Source of the DNA: Bactrocera neohumeralis | Lineage: Eukaryota > Arthropoda > Insecta > Diptera > Tephritidae | Assembly (NCBI RefSeq): GCF_024586455.1 | Contig: NC_065923.1 | Coordinates: forward strand, 52,545,237 to 52,609,236 | Direction: 5' to 3' | Length of the DNA: 64,000 bases | Shown: in pieces, positions 51,440-63,868 of the stretch | Numbering within the stretch: the first letter of the stretch is position 1 | How the letters are laid out: every line of letters starts with the position of its first letter | The notes under the pieces: model-generated | Told to the model about the DNA's origin: nothing | What the model saw: the letters and a program-made list of their open reading frames with translations, nothing else | Databases searched by the model: none | Program-made: the position numbers and the translations under genes

Positions 51440-54430
51440 ACGCCATGTGCAAGAGTTGCATTTTTTGAACAGCCGGATCTTGTAACAGAACTTATGGCAG
51501 GACACAGTAGATTATTGTAAGTTTCCACACAAATATTTACAGCTCTTAAGAATTTGTATGATACCGTTTGTGGACACCGTTACAATGTCTTGTTAAGTTT
51601 ACAGATAAAACATGAAAATAGGGAACTTATGAATAAGTTGAGATAACAAAAGGATTCGAAATTTGAACGCATTTTATTGTTTGGCAGAAGCTGTTCGTGT
51701 GGTAATTATTTTATGGATATGATACTCACACTCTTCTTGCGGCATTCAAGGCGTGGATACACAGATGCTCAGGATACTCAGGTGACGGAGGTCTTTAGCA
51801 GAACTGACAGATTTCCATCGGCAGCTCAGGTTGCACGGCAGATGTAGAAACATCGCTAGAAACGTCTTAATTTGTAAACTGTTTGAACCTTCTCAGGTGT
51901 AACCCCCCAGAAAGAGTTTCGCTTGGTTAAGTCTAGACATTTATAAACAGTACCGATTCATTACCAGTTTTCTTTCCACCGGAGCAAAGGTTTGATCTAA
52001 TCTTATCGTTTTGGAAGCCGCTGGTTATATGTACAAAAAATCTGTAATTTCCAGGGCTTGAAAAGATATTTTATATTTTTCTCTTTGAGTACTCTTTACT
52101 TTATTTGTATATGTCCATGTAGTTAAAATAATCATTGTTTCATTTCCGATTTTTAAAACAAGAACTAAGCTCCGAAAATGTGTTGACTACTTCAAATTTA
52201 CTAAGTTTTCTTTATAACCTGCTATGTTGTCCTTTATTTATTGATAACGTGTGCTTTACATATACTGGAAAAAACACCCATTGAGTTACCAGAACCTAGG
52301 ATTACAAAAAAGAATTATCATTTCAATGTCAGCCGAAAATAAGTGTGTTAACCGTTTGAATGCGTGGGCGTCAATTAGATTTCGTTGATTAAATTCACTT
52401 TTCCTCATTCCTCATTAAATACGAATACGCGTTTTTGCTTCAATATTCGTTTGCTACTTACAATTATTGCGTCAATATTTGTCCCTTGCTGCTTCGTCCT
52501 TAATTCAGGCATTCTTCGCTTATTTAATCAGACGCTTAGCTAGGTAAACATCCTTAGCGTTTTTCTACGAATTTGGGCTGAATCCTAATTAGCGTATTTG
52601 ATTTTCACAATTAAGGCAACGCCCTGGAGGCTTAGCAATTTACTTTAAATGTCAAGAATGCTAATATTTTTAATGTGAACTGAAAAGGCCGGAATAATTT
52701 CCTGAAGGTTAGCCAGCAAGCACTTCGGGGTTTGGTATTCGCTTAACGTTATGAGCGCTTGCAACACAGGATTTAATTATTGCAATGCTTAATTGAAAGG
52801 TAATATTGCCACAAACATGCGGCTGAAAGCTTTCTAGACTACTCCTGAAAATAAATGTTCCTTTTAACATCAACAAGACGGAGCGTCAGTAACAACAACG
52901 AAGATTGAATTCTTACCTGGAAATGTCGAGCCGATTTTCAGAAATAGGAGACTGCTTTCAGGAAGAATTTTTTATGAAACATCCGATGCGGTGACAATAC
53001 TAATACTAAGTTTGATATTTCGACGGCATGAATTACATATGAAGAATCACTTATAGTTGAAAGGAGGAGGGGGATATTCCTAAATGGAAGCGCTTTACCT
53101 GAGCCAACATCAAGCTTATATGATGTCAAGTAAATTACAAATAAGTGCCGAATTGAAAGTAATAAAATGCCAACGTCTTTTTACTCACACTTTCATGCCG
53201 ACTGCGCAATTGCTTTTAGACTGGAAAATTGACAGAGTTGAACGATATGTTAGCTCAGTTGGTCCACGGCAGCATGAGCTCTGAGGCTGAGATTTCAGGG
53301 TAAAATTTATAATAACACCTACCTTAACCACAATTCCCTCGTTTCAAGTGGCAAATGGCCTTTTTCCATCCCCAACTGCATTATCTCATGATAGTTGTGG
53401 CCTAAACTTTTCGATTTTCAAGACTTCAGATGTTGCTCTAACAATCACTACTTTCCCCTGACATAAGGTGCTCCTTTACCAATCATTGTTTATACCAGCC
53501 TACCATATGGCTGAGGGGTTTTGGGGAGCTTTTGGTTCCTATTTTCCTGGATTGAGTCAGTCCATTACAATTGGATGTGAACAATTTAGCATAGAAAACA
53601 CCTCCAAGTTTGCAGATCAGATTCTAAAAACGATATTTCATTCCGTGGGAGAGTTTTTTTTTAACTCGCGGGCTTTCATTCCTATGAAATATTTCTTAAA
53701 GTAAGTGGATGACTTGGTACATTCAGTTTTTTCTTTCCTTGCCTGCAACTAGTATTAAAGGAACTGAGTCGCATGCAACTCTTGTTTTACTCTCACCCAA
53801 GGCACATAAAATTCCAAGCGCCTATTCAAACTTCCGCTTCACCTTTGTTGTACGTGTCCTAACATATGGCCGCTATAGTTGAGGGAGAAAAAATTAATTT
53901 ACATAAAAAATCAGCGCGGCTTTTCCTTTCTATATTGCATGCTTTAGGGCGCGCACGCAGGCATTTATTCTGAAGAGTCGCATAAACGCTGCATAATTGA
54001 CAATCGCGTGCGCGCAAGCGGCTTTGCCGACTGACGTAGAACTTTTTCCCCTTTCGCTGAAATATGCAAATGCACTTAACCCATTGATTGGCATTTGCAC
54101 TGCGCGCTTTAATGTTCTACTTACTTCTAATTATGTTAATTACTTTTGTGCTGCTAAACAGTGGCGGCGAGCTCATACCAACAAAAACCAAACCAAAAAC
54201 CATTAAATAGCTTTGATATTTCCTCTGGTTTTTATTGCGCAATATTAGCTGTTTTTAACGCACGTCTGAATTATATTAAGGGCTTTTGTTAAACTAACAA
54301 TATTTGCATTTTTCAAATTTATTACGGAAAATACTGAAAAATATCATGTTAATTGTGTTTGCTTAAAACTAGTTCAGCGCTACTTATTTAAATATTTTCC
54401 ACACCATTCAAGCTATATTACCGAAACTTC
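51440..54430. other. Gene-free stretch, about 3 kb
   Basis: Nothing recognised. The frames at 52938-53129, 53084-53284, 53468-53704 and 53997-54206 are short, partly overlapping and without motifs. Confidence 0.4.
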
Positions 54431-54439
54431 CACAAGACA

Positions 54440-55050
54440 AGTTACTTCGACACCCTTTCTGACGGCGTGAAAATTGGTGATATCGGATGATAACCACGTT
54501 CTCTGTAGAATGGTTTCACTAAAAACAATGAAAAGTGCTACAAATCAATGACTATATGCGTCAGAGACATTGAACTTAACATCTAAGGCGCAAGAGGGCT
54601 TTAAAAGCCGATATCAGATTTGGACGATGGGCATGGCACTGCCCGCTCTGGACCTATTCGACCAATTTAAACCAAAATTGGTACATAGGACGACAACCAC
54701 GCCCACTGCTTGTATAACACATCTTTAAATTCCAAATAGGTTTTTAAATTTTCGGAACACAAATCAAAGTTATACGAATAGTGACTTTAAGGTAAGCCGT
54801 ATCAGGTATAAAAATTGTCCAAATCGGACCCAAACTATTCAAACCACCAGATACTAGAAACGTTGCCTAAAGCTTATGTTTTACTTTTTACCTGAAATAT
54901 CGGCCAACGCGAGAGTTATATTTATGAAATTCGGAGAAAATCCTTTCCTCATAATGGGTTGTATCCGAACCTATGGTTGACGTTTTGTACATCAACTCAC
55001 TACATTAAACTTGGCTTCTTTGTTTAAGTTAATGTTAAATACATCTCATT
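54440..55050. repeat. Dispersed repeat of family A/B style, decayed
   Basis: GGTGATATCGGATGATAACC, CGATGGGCATGGCACTGCCC, TATTCGACCAATTTAAACCA and GACGACAACCACGCCCACTG are module landmarks of family A/B, spaced by about 70-250 bases. Orientation as in the inverted family A copy. Confidence 0.5.
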
Positions 55051-55540
55051 TATGGATTATTTCAATATAATTCTCGCTGACGGAAAAAAATATAGTTATA
55101 AATTCGGCTTTAATCCTTGCAATTTCAAGAGTGTGAAATATTTGGTTATACCCAAACTTAGCCAGTTCATCGATGATGATATCAAAATAAAACCTTTGTC
55201 TTTAGCTGCCGCACTATCTCTTAAAAACGATCAATTATTTTCGAGATACCATTGGCCAAATGAAAGAGATTTCTTAAACGTTATGTAGTTTAGTGTTGTT
55301 TTTTAATGAAATTGATCTAGACTCCATATCTTTATGACTTTATATCGCTGAGTACTTACCTATTCTCTGGTGTCGTGTATTTAATATGCATATTAAGTCT
55401 AGGCTTTGGACTTTTTAATTTAAATATGTAATTTGAATTATGAAGGTTGGTTTTAATTAAAATAACACGGGCACGAAGTAAAATGCAATAACGAAGATTA
55501 GTGAGTCTTTGACCTATTATATTAGTTAGTTATTTTATCC

Positions 55541-56209
55541 AGATTATAATCAATTCGAGTGACGAATATTGATTATCGGGTGATTTTTTAAGAGCTTGAT
55601 AATTTTTTAAAAAAAAAAAACGCATAAAATTTGCAAAATCTCATCGGTTCTTTATTTGAAACGTTAGATTGGTTCGGCCGGAATAGCCCGAATTTCTTCG
55701 GAAATGTTGTCTTCCAAAGCTGGAATAGTTGCTGGCTTATTTCTGTAGACTTTAGACTTGACGTAGCCCCACAAAAAATAGTCTAAAGGCGTTAAATCGC
55801 ATGTATCCCGAAAAATGCACTGTTTGGTGTGGTTTTACGCTTGGAATCATTGGACCGTATTTTTAGATGCTGTTGGACGCAACGTTTGAATGGCGATCGA
55901 AGATGCTAACAAACTTTTTGTTGCCAAAAATGGAAGAACTGAATGGTTTCAACAAGATGGCGCTACATGCCACACAAATTTTGAGGGAAAACTTCGGAGA
56001 ACAATTCATCTCAAAAATGGCAATGGCCACCAAGATCATGCGATTTAACGCCTTACGTGTCTAAAGTCTACAGAAATACCTATTAGACAATTAGTTAGCC
56101 GCGGTCAACATTTAAATTAAATTATCTTCAAAAAGTAAATGTCATGAACCAATCTATCGTTTCAAATAAAGAACCGATGAGATTATAATCAATTCGAGTG
56201 ACGAATATT
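55541..56209. mobile_element. Fold-back derivative of a Tc1/mariner-like (DDE_3) element
   Basis: Identical 30-base direct repeats (AGATTATAATCAATTCGAGT and ten more bases) at 55541-55570 and 56180-56209 bracket about 610 bases. Left arm 55641-55675 (TCATCGGTTCTTTATTTGAA...) and right arm 56146-56180 are inverted copies over 35 bases with one mismatch. Further in, the last part of the transposase appears twice in opposite orientations: minus strand about 55805-55733 (CDLTPLDYFLWGYVKSKVYR) and plus strand about 56030-56070 (CDLTPYVSKVYRN, with an internal deletion). The spacer carries WFQQDGATCHT (55947-55980) on the plus strand. CGGGTGATTTTTTAAGAGC (55577-55595) is the terminal motif and is present only on the left. 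Confidence 0.8.
55900..56070 (+). pseudogene. DDE_3 transposase remnant inside the fold-back element
   Basis: WFQQDGATCHTNFEGKLRRT at 55947-56006, then, one frame away, QWPPRSCDLTP with the catalytic Asp of CDLTP, then VSKVYRN. The DYFLWGY motif is deleted. Same family as 7065-7450 and 35940-36322; this copy keeps the Asp of QQDGA that those two have lost. Confidence 0.8.
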
Positions 56210-56224
56210 TATTTTTTTTCTATT

Positions 56225-56890
56225 ATACCGGGTTGTTCAATAAGTTTTGTAATTTGATTAGAAAACACACAATTTTATGATTCAGAATACACTTTTTTAT
56301 TTAGAGAACATTAATACACTTGCTCCAACGATCCTTCAATCTATGGATCCCATCCCTGAAGTGAGATCGGAAGGTCTACAAAACACGCTTCAACAGCCGT
56401 TATGACCTCTTAATTTCATGAAAAACGCTTGCTATGCATAAATTTTTTGTGTTCTGGAAACAAATGGAAATCGGGGGGGTTCAAACCTGGTGAATATGGT
56501 GGATACTCCAACAATTCGAACTTTAATTCATGGATTTCAGCGATTATCAAAATGCTCTTGTGACACGGTGCGTTGCCCTGATAAAAAAGGATTTTTTTAT
56601 TCTACAAACCGGGTCTTTTTTTCAGGAATTTTTTCCTTCAACTGGTCCAAAAGGTTGGAATAGTATTCAGAATTAATTGTTTTACTAGTTTGCAAGTAAT
56701 CCACAAAGAAAATTCCTCTCGTATCAGTTTGAGGGCTTTATTAGTTTTGGTATCTGGCCATTCAGCGGATATATCATGTACTCACATTGCCAGGAGATGT
56801 TCATTGGAAATAAATTTTGCGACAATAAGTAGACCGAGACTGCGGCTTCGTTTGAAGCAGAAGATCAATGATACCATCGACTTGTAGATC
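56225..56890 (-). pseudogene. Mariner C-terminal half
   Basis: On the minus strand GIFFVDYLQTSKTINSEYYS and NLLDQLKEKIPEKKTRFVE (about 56715-56612), then after a stop KNPFLSGQR and VSQEHFDN (degenerate VLFHHDNAPAHKS), VRIVGVSTIFTRFEPPRFPF (shifted L.HPPYSPDLAP), and RSHFRDGIHRLKDRWSKCIN near 56375-56316, the mariner C-terminus. ACCGGGTTGTTCAATAAGTT at 56227-56246 is the likely terminal inverted repeat. Shifts and stops throughout. Confidence 0.8.
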
Positions 56891-56899
56891 GCTTAAGAA

Positions 56900-59700
56900 A
56901 GAAATGAAAAAAAACTGAATCGTTTAAAGTTTAGATAAAGGGGAACTTGTCTATTTGAACACACAAAACAGGGCCTTTAATGATGACTTGCCATCAGATA
57001 GTTATCTCTGTAATTATTACTGCTTCTCATGATAAACAATATTAGTAACTGTAGTAGTAACTGTAGTATTTACGTTTTGTATAAAAAACCAGCACGATCA
57101 CAAAGGAGTATAATTATACAATTAAAAAAATTAAACTATTTAAAATTTCTTTATTTTATATTTGTTATTATAGGTTTAGAGGTCGAGATAATTTCATTTT
57201 CTGTTTCGATTTATATATTGCAATTGTTGCTGTTGTGGCACTGTGGAATAATCTGTTTTTTTTTTTAATATGTTCTCCATTTAAATGGATCCCCATCAGA
57301 TCTGTTTACTGTGTCGTATATTTCAAGAATCTCAATACATCTGTCTCAATCAGAGAAGAGGTAGAGAACTAAGAAATTCTTGAGATGGTGATATATGAGC
57401 GATCCTTTTATCCAGTGGCCAAACTGAAGCGTATCTTCCTTGATAAAACGAGATTGCTAAGGCAGTAGATTCTCTAAATAAGTTCGTTAAATGAAATTAT
57501 AGAGAGTCAACTAAACTTGTCATTCAATAAATAAGAAAAAAACTGAAGGTTTGAAAAATTTCTTAAAGCCGTTAAATAGTTATAAAATAATCATTGAAGA
57601 AGATTAACCAAAAATCCACTCCATCATTGGTCCGAAAAGAACCAAAGTTTGTTACGGAGCAAAATCTTAACTTATTTTTGTAAGCATTTCAAAGTTAGTT
57701 TGCACAAATTTACATTAAAAATACAATTTACTTAAATTTTTGGTAACAAAAATGTTGCACAGCTTTGCTGCTCTAAGGCAATTTATTTTAAAGTTTGGAG
57801 AAACAACTCTTTCCGAGCACTCTGTTATTCTGTATTACTTTACTCCAAATCATATGTTGTTGCAGTTTTTACTAGCTTGTTATTTTGCAGTTTTACTAAC
57901 ACTGTGGTGTCTTCAGCAGACAACCAATAGTACTCATACGCCCTGCACACAAGCAAGCAAATCAGCAAGCTAACCCATCAAATGCGTGAGCAAAAAGCCA
58001 CTAAATAGATAGTCAAAAGGCGTGCTGTAAGTTTGAGGAACATTTTTTGTTGTTGTTGCTTTTATTTTGTTGTAGTTTTTGCTGTCATGTTTTTGTCGTA
58101 CATCGTATTACGGAGCTGTGCTCTGCTGTAATGTTTGCCGAGTTGTTTATAAATTAAGCCAGCTGCCAATAAGGCGTGCCTCGACCAGCATTCCAGCCAA
58201 TTTGTTGGCGTCCAAAAAAGCACGAAACGGACCAGCAGGCGGTGGAGGGCAGGCAAGGAGGGCGGCAATATGGCAGCAGCTATCAATTTTAATTAAAATT
58301 ATATTTTGAAAGCTGCAGTCGAGGCGAGCGGGCAACACGAGTAAAATACGAGCGATTTTATTGAAAAAGCAGAGTAATTTCTTCTTTCACTTTACAAATT
58401 TGGTGCTTGTTGTTGTATACGGGTTCGAAAAAATAAAAAAAGAAAACACGACATTTGCTGCAACATACGCGTTCACTTGGTTTTCGCTCGAAAATTGTAC
58501 TTTGCCCGTCATGTCGACAAAGAAAAGTGACTTGCAATCAAGGAACATGCAAGGATACCAAAGGACACGCAATTTACGCGCACACAAATGTAAAAAATTT
58601 CGAAAAATTTCCAATGAAACGCATGAAACTATAATATTTATTGAATTCGCTGGGAGTTCAAATAGATAGTGGCTAATAGAATTTTCGCATTTCATGGCAG
58701 GCATGTGACATGCGCTGAAATAATATTAATGTTCGGCATGCCGCTGCTGGCTGCTGCCAAGGCGTAGCGAATGGAATCGGATCGCTTTAATCAGTCGAAA
58801 TAAATTTAAGATTGGAATGTGCAGCGGCACACAGACACACACATATTTATTACGCACACACACCTACACATGTCGTGAGAAAAAGTCCTTGCTGCAGCGT
58901 GTAAAACGAAAACTTTTCTTCGCTCCGTGTCGCAATAAATATGTGTGTCATAATCATTATGTCCAAGATGGCTCAGCAAAGCAGAAATGCAGTAGATTTT
59001 TATGAAATCAGCAATTTGTACAAGAAAAATACTCGCATTTGCTCGGTGACAGGATATTAGAATTGCGTTCGGCGCGTTAGCTGCGAGAAATGCTTGGACA
59101 AATAGCGGGAAATTGCATGCGCCAGCAAATTGCCTGTGCTGCCGAAAATCGTTTGTGCGGAATAAGAAGTTTTCAACAAGAAAAATAGAAATGACTGGGA
59201 AAGAATTGCCTGCAGAAATAGATGTGAAGATGGAGTAGAAAAGATATTGGCGAGAAGTTGTAAAAAATGTGTCTATATTTTTTGCTAGCGCTTTTTTTAA
59301 TTTTTTTATAAATTTATTACTTTTTCTTTAATCAAGTTGCAAATAGAAGTATCTCGAAAGTAATTTTAACGGCAAGAAAATTAACGGCGAAGTTTTTCTA
59401 TTTCATATACTTTATTTCAAAAACTTTTAGATATCAATTCCAAACCATTGACCAGCTGCTTGAAATACTTCAAGAGAAATTATTGAATTTTCAAAGCTCA
59501 TCCTTTTTGGTAGTCCCATTTGGACAACAAACTCTGGGTAATACAGCTGTTAGCGCTTAGCTTGTTGGTAATGGCGAGGGATACCTGATTCTTATATTAG
59601 ACTTCTTACTATCAATAGTCGTCAACAAATATTAATTAATTTCGCGAAAATTAAATTTTACTAAAACTTTGATCGAACAATTAAGCAAATAGCAGCTGAT
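56900..59700. other. Gene-free stretch, probably unique sequence
   Basis: Nothing recognised. Short simple-sequence patches: a T run near 57259-57267 and CA-rich text near 58830-58870. The open frames at 58062-58338 overlap on both strands over a GC-richer patch and have no motif. Confidence 0.4.
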
Positions 59701-59719
59701 AACGTACAGAGGTGCCACA

Positions 59720-60360
59720 TTCATGTGGACTCCGACCCTGAAATTTTTGAAAGCGTCAACACCAAGGAAGAGCAGGCTTTGCTACGCATTACGGGGGGAT
59801 GCCAAAAGTGCTATGTCGACAGTAAAAACGATGGCAAAACCGGTTAAAGAGGCGTTGAAAGCAAAAGTAACCTATGCGGCGCTGCTGAATGGCTTAGCTC
59901 CAAATGCAACCGAATGAAGGAAGAAGAGGAAATGTTTAATGAGGCTACGGTAAAAATGTAAGAAGGCCGAGTGTACTATGTGACGTCACATCCACGAATG
60001 CGAAATTCACAAACCAGAGTCCTACATTACTGAATTGAATAAAATATTATAAAGAAATGGAAAGCGGTGGAGCCGAAGCTGCTGAATGCGCTCTTTGCAA
60101 GATTGCATGGTGACACGCGTCCGCTTTTGCCAACTTTCGCCTTACTGCGATGGGTAAAGGAATGATTTCGGAACTTTAAAACCTGTGGGATGAAGCCGTT
60201 ATGAAAATAGTGGACCGGAGTTGTATTCCGTCAATTCGAAAGATCTTGTACCTCGAAGTAAATTTGGAAGATACACTGCGTTCCTTCAGAAGATGTGCCA
60301 CGGCCAGAAGTTGCGATGAAGTCATCCTACTTTTTTAACGGAGAGATTAAGTTTTAAAGA
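59720..60360 (+). other. Possible decayed coding segment, unidentified
   Basis: GC content is higher than the surroundings, with codon-like runs in changing plus-strand frames: SAMSTVKTMAKPVKEALKAK, YAALLNGLAPNATE, WKAVEPKLLNALFARLHGDT and RPLLPTFALLRWV. It looks like an old protein-coding copy broken by stops and shifts, but I cannot name a parent. It could also be compositional chance. Confidence 0.25.
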
Positions 60361-60369
60361 TAAAAAAAG

Positions 60370-62250
60370 TGTGCTCTCTGTCAAAAGTATGCTCAATAAT
60401 GTACAAAAGGTTCGAATAAAATTACTCAATTCATATTTAAGAAATAAATTCGCAAACAATTTTTTTTATCTACAAAGCCTAACCATTCTCTTAAGTAATG
60501 CCGACGGTTTCTTAAAAATTAACGAAATGAAAGTTTGGAAAAAAAATATTTTACATCCAATCGAAAAACTGTTTGGAATGCATAGAGATATACGCAAAAT
60601 AATCAGAAAAAAACAAAGATTGGAACATTTGCCAAGACTTTAGAAGGCAGCAGCTTTGAATTTTATCTTTTCGAAACTTCTTGCTCGGTGCTACATTTTC
60701 TTACCTCGTATTCATGAGCATACTAACTGTCAGTTAAATTTTCCTTTCAATTAAATATTTAATTTCAGACCAAGGACATAGCCACGACATAATATCACCA
60801 CTTTATCTTTGAGCCACCAGAGACAGATTTAATAATAATAATGATTTACTTATGAAGGCTATTCATTTACTGTGAAGCTTAGTTATGATATTATATAATT
60901 ATATATGTTATATGCTGCTTGCATGTAATTTAACAGCCACCAATGCTTTGCTATCTTATGACTTTTTATGCTTTCATATTTCCTACAAGTTTTTTCGAAT
61001 ATGTCTTTCGCCGGCAACAGAAAATCCATTTCACATTCCCCTTTTACACACTGTCTTTCAAACATTTAGTTTTTCTTTGCTTCTGGCATTCGCTGCATTT
61101 TCCATTTCGTTAATTTCGCGACATGACCACTGTCACAAGATACCTTCAAATCAAAGTTAACGGTGCACATTCCTCCATTACTCTCTCACACCGCAGCAGC
61201 TGCGGTACATATGTATATTCTCCTGCAGCCTTTGTGTTTTGCTGAAATTTGTTACTGCAATATGTTCTCACGTCCGCTGAACGTAAAACCCAGCTCCAAC
61301 TGGTTGGCTTCCGAAATTATTTGCTCAAGCAGGTTCGTGTGTAACTTTCCGTCGCATTCAAAATATTTTTCCTTTTCAATCAGAGAGCTTTGAGGTGAAT
61401 TTCTGTTCATATTTTTCAATTTCACGTTAGAATTTAGTTTTGTCAAACGCTTTTAGGTAAGGAAAAATGTTAAAATGTTGCAATATTTTTGATTTAAAAA
61501 GTTTTTTTCATTAAATATTCATAAAATGTCACTCATACGTCACGTACTCCAATGTACAAAAAGGAATAGAAGTTGCTCATGCGCCATGTGTTATGTAATT
61601 AATAACCACACAAATATGTATATGCATAAGTATATGTATACAGAAAAATCCGGATATAGACATTCAAAGTTGCGTCAAAACCCACACTCAAACATGTTGC
61701 TCATACGCCATGTAGTACCAATACTTTGTTGAAAATGACATACATAATTTAGAAATGAGAACTCACTCTGCATTTCTCAATGAAAAATTACTTCTTAAAT
61801 TTTCTATAGTAGCAATAGTAGCTCAAGCATCAAGCTGAAGTGCGGGCTCAAACTATAGCTATATGCTTACTTACACCTTTGAACGCCCTTAATTGCCACA
61901 TTTGCCATATATTCAGGTTTTCATCACAAGTGAAGAAAAAAAAACTTTTTCGATGTATTATCATTTATCAACAAGCCCGGAAAATCAGTGACACAAATGG
62001 CAAATTGAAATGTTTAATTGTATTTCGGCTTAAATCAAATCCCGGCCAGTAATATGATTGTGCATTTATCAATTGCCTACGCAACAAAAACCGTTAAGGA
62101 CGGAAAAAAAGCAATAAAAAGTTAGGACACAGTAATATATGGACTGCACATCATCTTTACTACGTGGCAAGAAAAAATGCTGATTCCCGCGCTCGATTGA
62201 TGTATACGGATCTAATCCAGTAAACCAGCCAGTGGGATAAAGTAACTTAA
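60370..62250. other. Gene-free stretch
   Basis: Frames of 60-91 codons at 60371-60643, 60885-61160 and 61163-61393 have no motifs. Nothing else recognised. Confidence 0.4.
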
Positions 62251-62252
62251 AC

Positions 62253-62298
62253 TAACATAACATAATACAACATAACGTAACATAACATAATATAACAT
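62253..62298. repeat. AACAT/ATAAC simple repeat
   Basis: Imperfect tandem units of AACAT(A), directly preceding the LINE fragment. Confidence 0.8.
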
Positions 62299-62309
62299 GC
62301 AAAACATAT

Positions 62310-62760
62310 CATTACTCGTGGCATTCAATCTGGGGCAGCTCGGACACACTAATAAAAATCTGTAATAAGAAAAATTCTCCAAAATTTGTGACTGCAGGCA
62401 GAGAGAAGGTTCTGGACCTCAACCAGACCTCAAACGGAATTGCTCCATTGATCTTAAACTGGAGCGTCCTTGACGATCACTCCTTCTCTGCTCATAGGTA
62501 TATCGGGTTCAGACTAGTCAGAGAATGTTCGCCTAGAAAGTCTTTTAGAAACCTTTGAAATACAAACTGGGAAATGTGCTGCAAAAGGCTCAGACAAACT
62601 CTCCTACGCGTGCCGGGGGTAGCCCTATTGATCATTACCGACACGGTGGACGGTTGGGCCGAAGTCTTCAGCTCGGCATGCAAAACTGCAGAAAAAGGCA
62701 GAAATCCGTCTGCAACCAGCGGAAACAGTTGAAGATCCAAAAGCACAACTAACACTTTTG
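62310..62760 (+). pseudogene. LINE endonuclease C-terminal fragment (LOA/R1-like)
   Basis: Plus-strand frames carry KICNKKNSPKFVTAGREKVL and DLNQTSNGIAPLILNWSV (62355-62465), then LDDHSFSAHRYIGFRLVREC, and after a stop NTNWEMCCKRLRQTLLRVPG and VDGWAEVFSSACKTAEK. This is the end of an APE endonuclease (..T.VT..R.EVLDLTL.S......I..W.V...HSFSDHRYI.F) and the linker into the RT of LOA-like elements. The catalytic SDH reads SAH. The minus-strand frame 62492-62830 is its shadow. No RT follows. Confidence 0.75.
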
Positions 62761-62769
62761 GTTTAGTGG

Positions 62770-63738
62770 GTAATCGCATATATATGTATATACATAAGTA
62801 TAAGCGGAGTCGAAAAAGTATCAACGCCAAAAAAATTTAGCGGCAATAAAACCCCCACCCCCAGGGTCACTGTGAGTAAATTTGTAAGCCGCTTATGTGC
62901 TATGAGTCCACAAAAAATCATATGAACCTTAAATAAACGCAAAGGATCGTCGCTTAAATGGCCCTGTGCTGCTCTCCGTACGCACACACACATATATTTA
63001 TTAGCGGTATTGCGTTGAAAAAGGCCACTCTACAGACATTATCACACATCCATGATCCATACTATACCATATACATTCACGCACATGCCCCCTGTACCCC
63101 CCGCCCCATGGCCAGGTCGTGGTAATAAAAATAAATCTTGGCGCTGCGATAATTCAGTGCCTGAAAAAGTGGCCAAGAGCCTGTAACAATAATGCACAGG
63201 CCAGCGCGCAAGTAGTCACTTGGAGCGCTAACAACTACATCAACAACAACAACACATTAACATACACGCGAACCGCAAAGACAAGCGTGCGCGCATTTTA
63301 CAAAATTTCGCCGAAGGCAGCGCAGCTCATCGGCTTACACTCAAACAAATGCACATATATGCAATATATATATGTATATACAGGCACAGTTATGCTCGTT
63401 TGTGAGTTTCCATAAATAATGTATCACGTGCTGTGTGTGTGTGAGGTGTCAAGGCGTGCGGTGCGTTGGTAGTAAGCTAACAAAATTACCGCTGGCATGG
63501 CCGAAGGTGTGTGATGGAGAGCGGCGCCGAATGACAGATGATCGCTGAGTTCAATACAGCAACCGTAAAAATGTATTAAATAACAACAAAAATTTTGCGA
63601 AAAAGCGTACTAACGGAACCATTAAATTCACATGTACTTTGGTAATACTTAGAGGTATTGTTATCGTAGCACTAAGGCTTTAAATTTATTAAAGTTTAGT
63701 TATTGCAGCAAACTACTAAAACTCTCCTAAAAGTTCAG
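62770..63738. other. Gene-free stretch
   Basis: Contains CA-rich (62985-62995), CAACAACAA (63240-63256) and ATATATGTATATA patches. The 98-codon frame 63119-63415 runs through these and is not supported. Confidence 0.4.
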
Positions 63739-63759
63739 AGAGAGAGAGAGAGAGAGATT
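63739..63759. repeat. (AG)n microsatellite
   Basis: About ten AG units. Confidence 0.9.
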
Positions 63760-63868
63760 TTTGTGGTAGGTTACATTGAAAAGAACACACTCGACTTGCG
63801 ATGACCCAAAACCGAAAGTTTAAGAAAATTCAACAGTAAGATCTCTGAAGCCATTAGAACTATAACAA

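Noticed and set aside
58062..58338. Overlapping frames on both strands at the GC-rich patch
   Set aside because: Mutually overlapping and without motifs; base composition explains the lack of stops.
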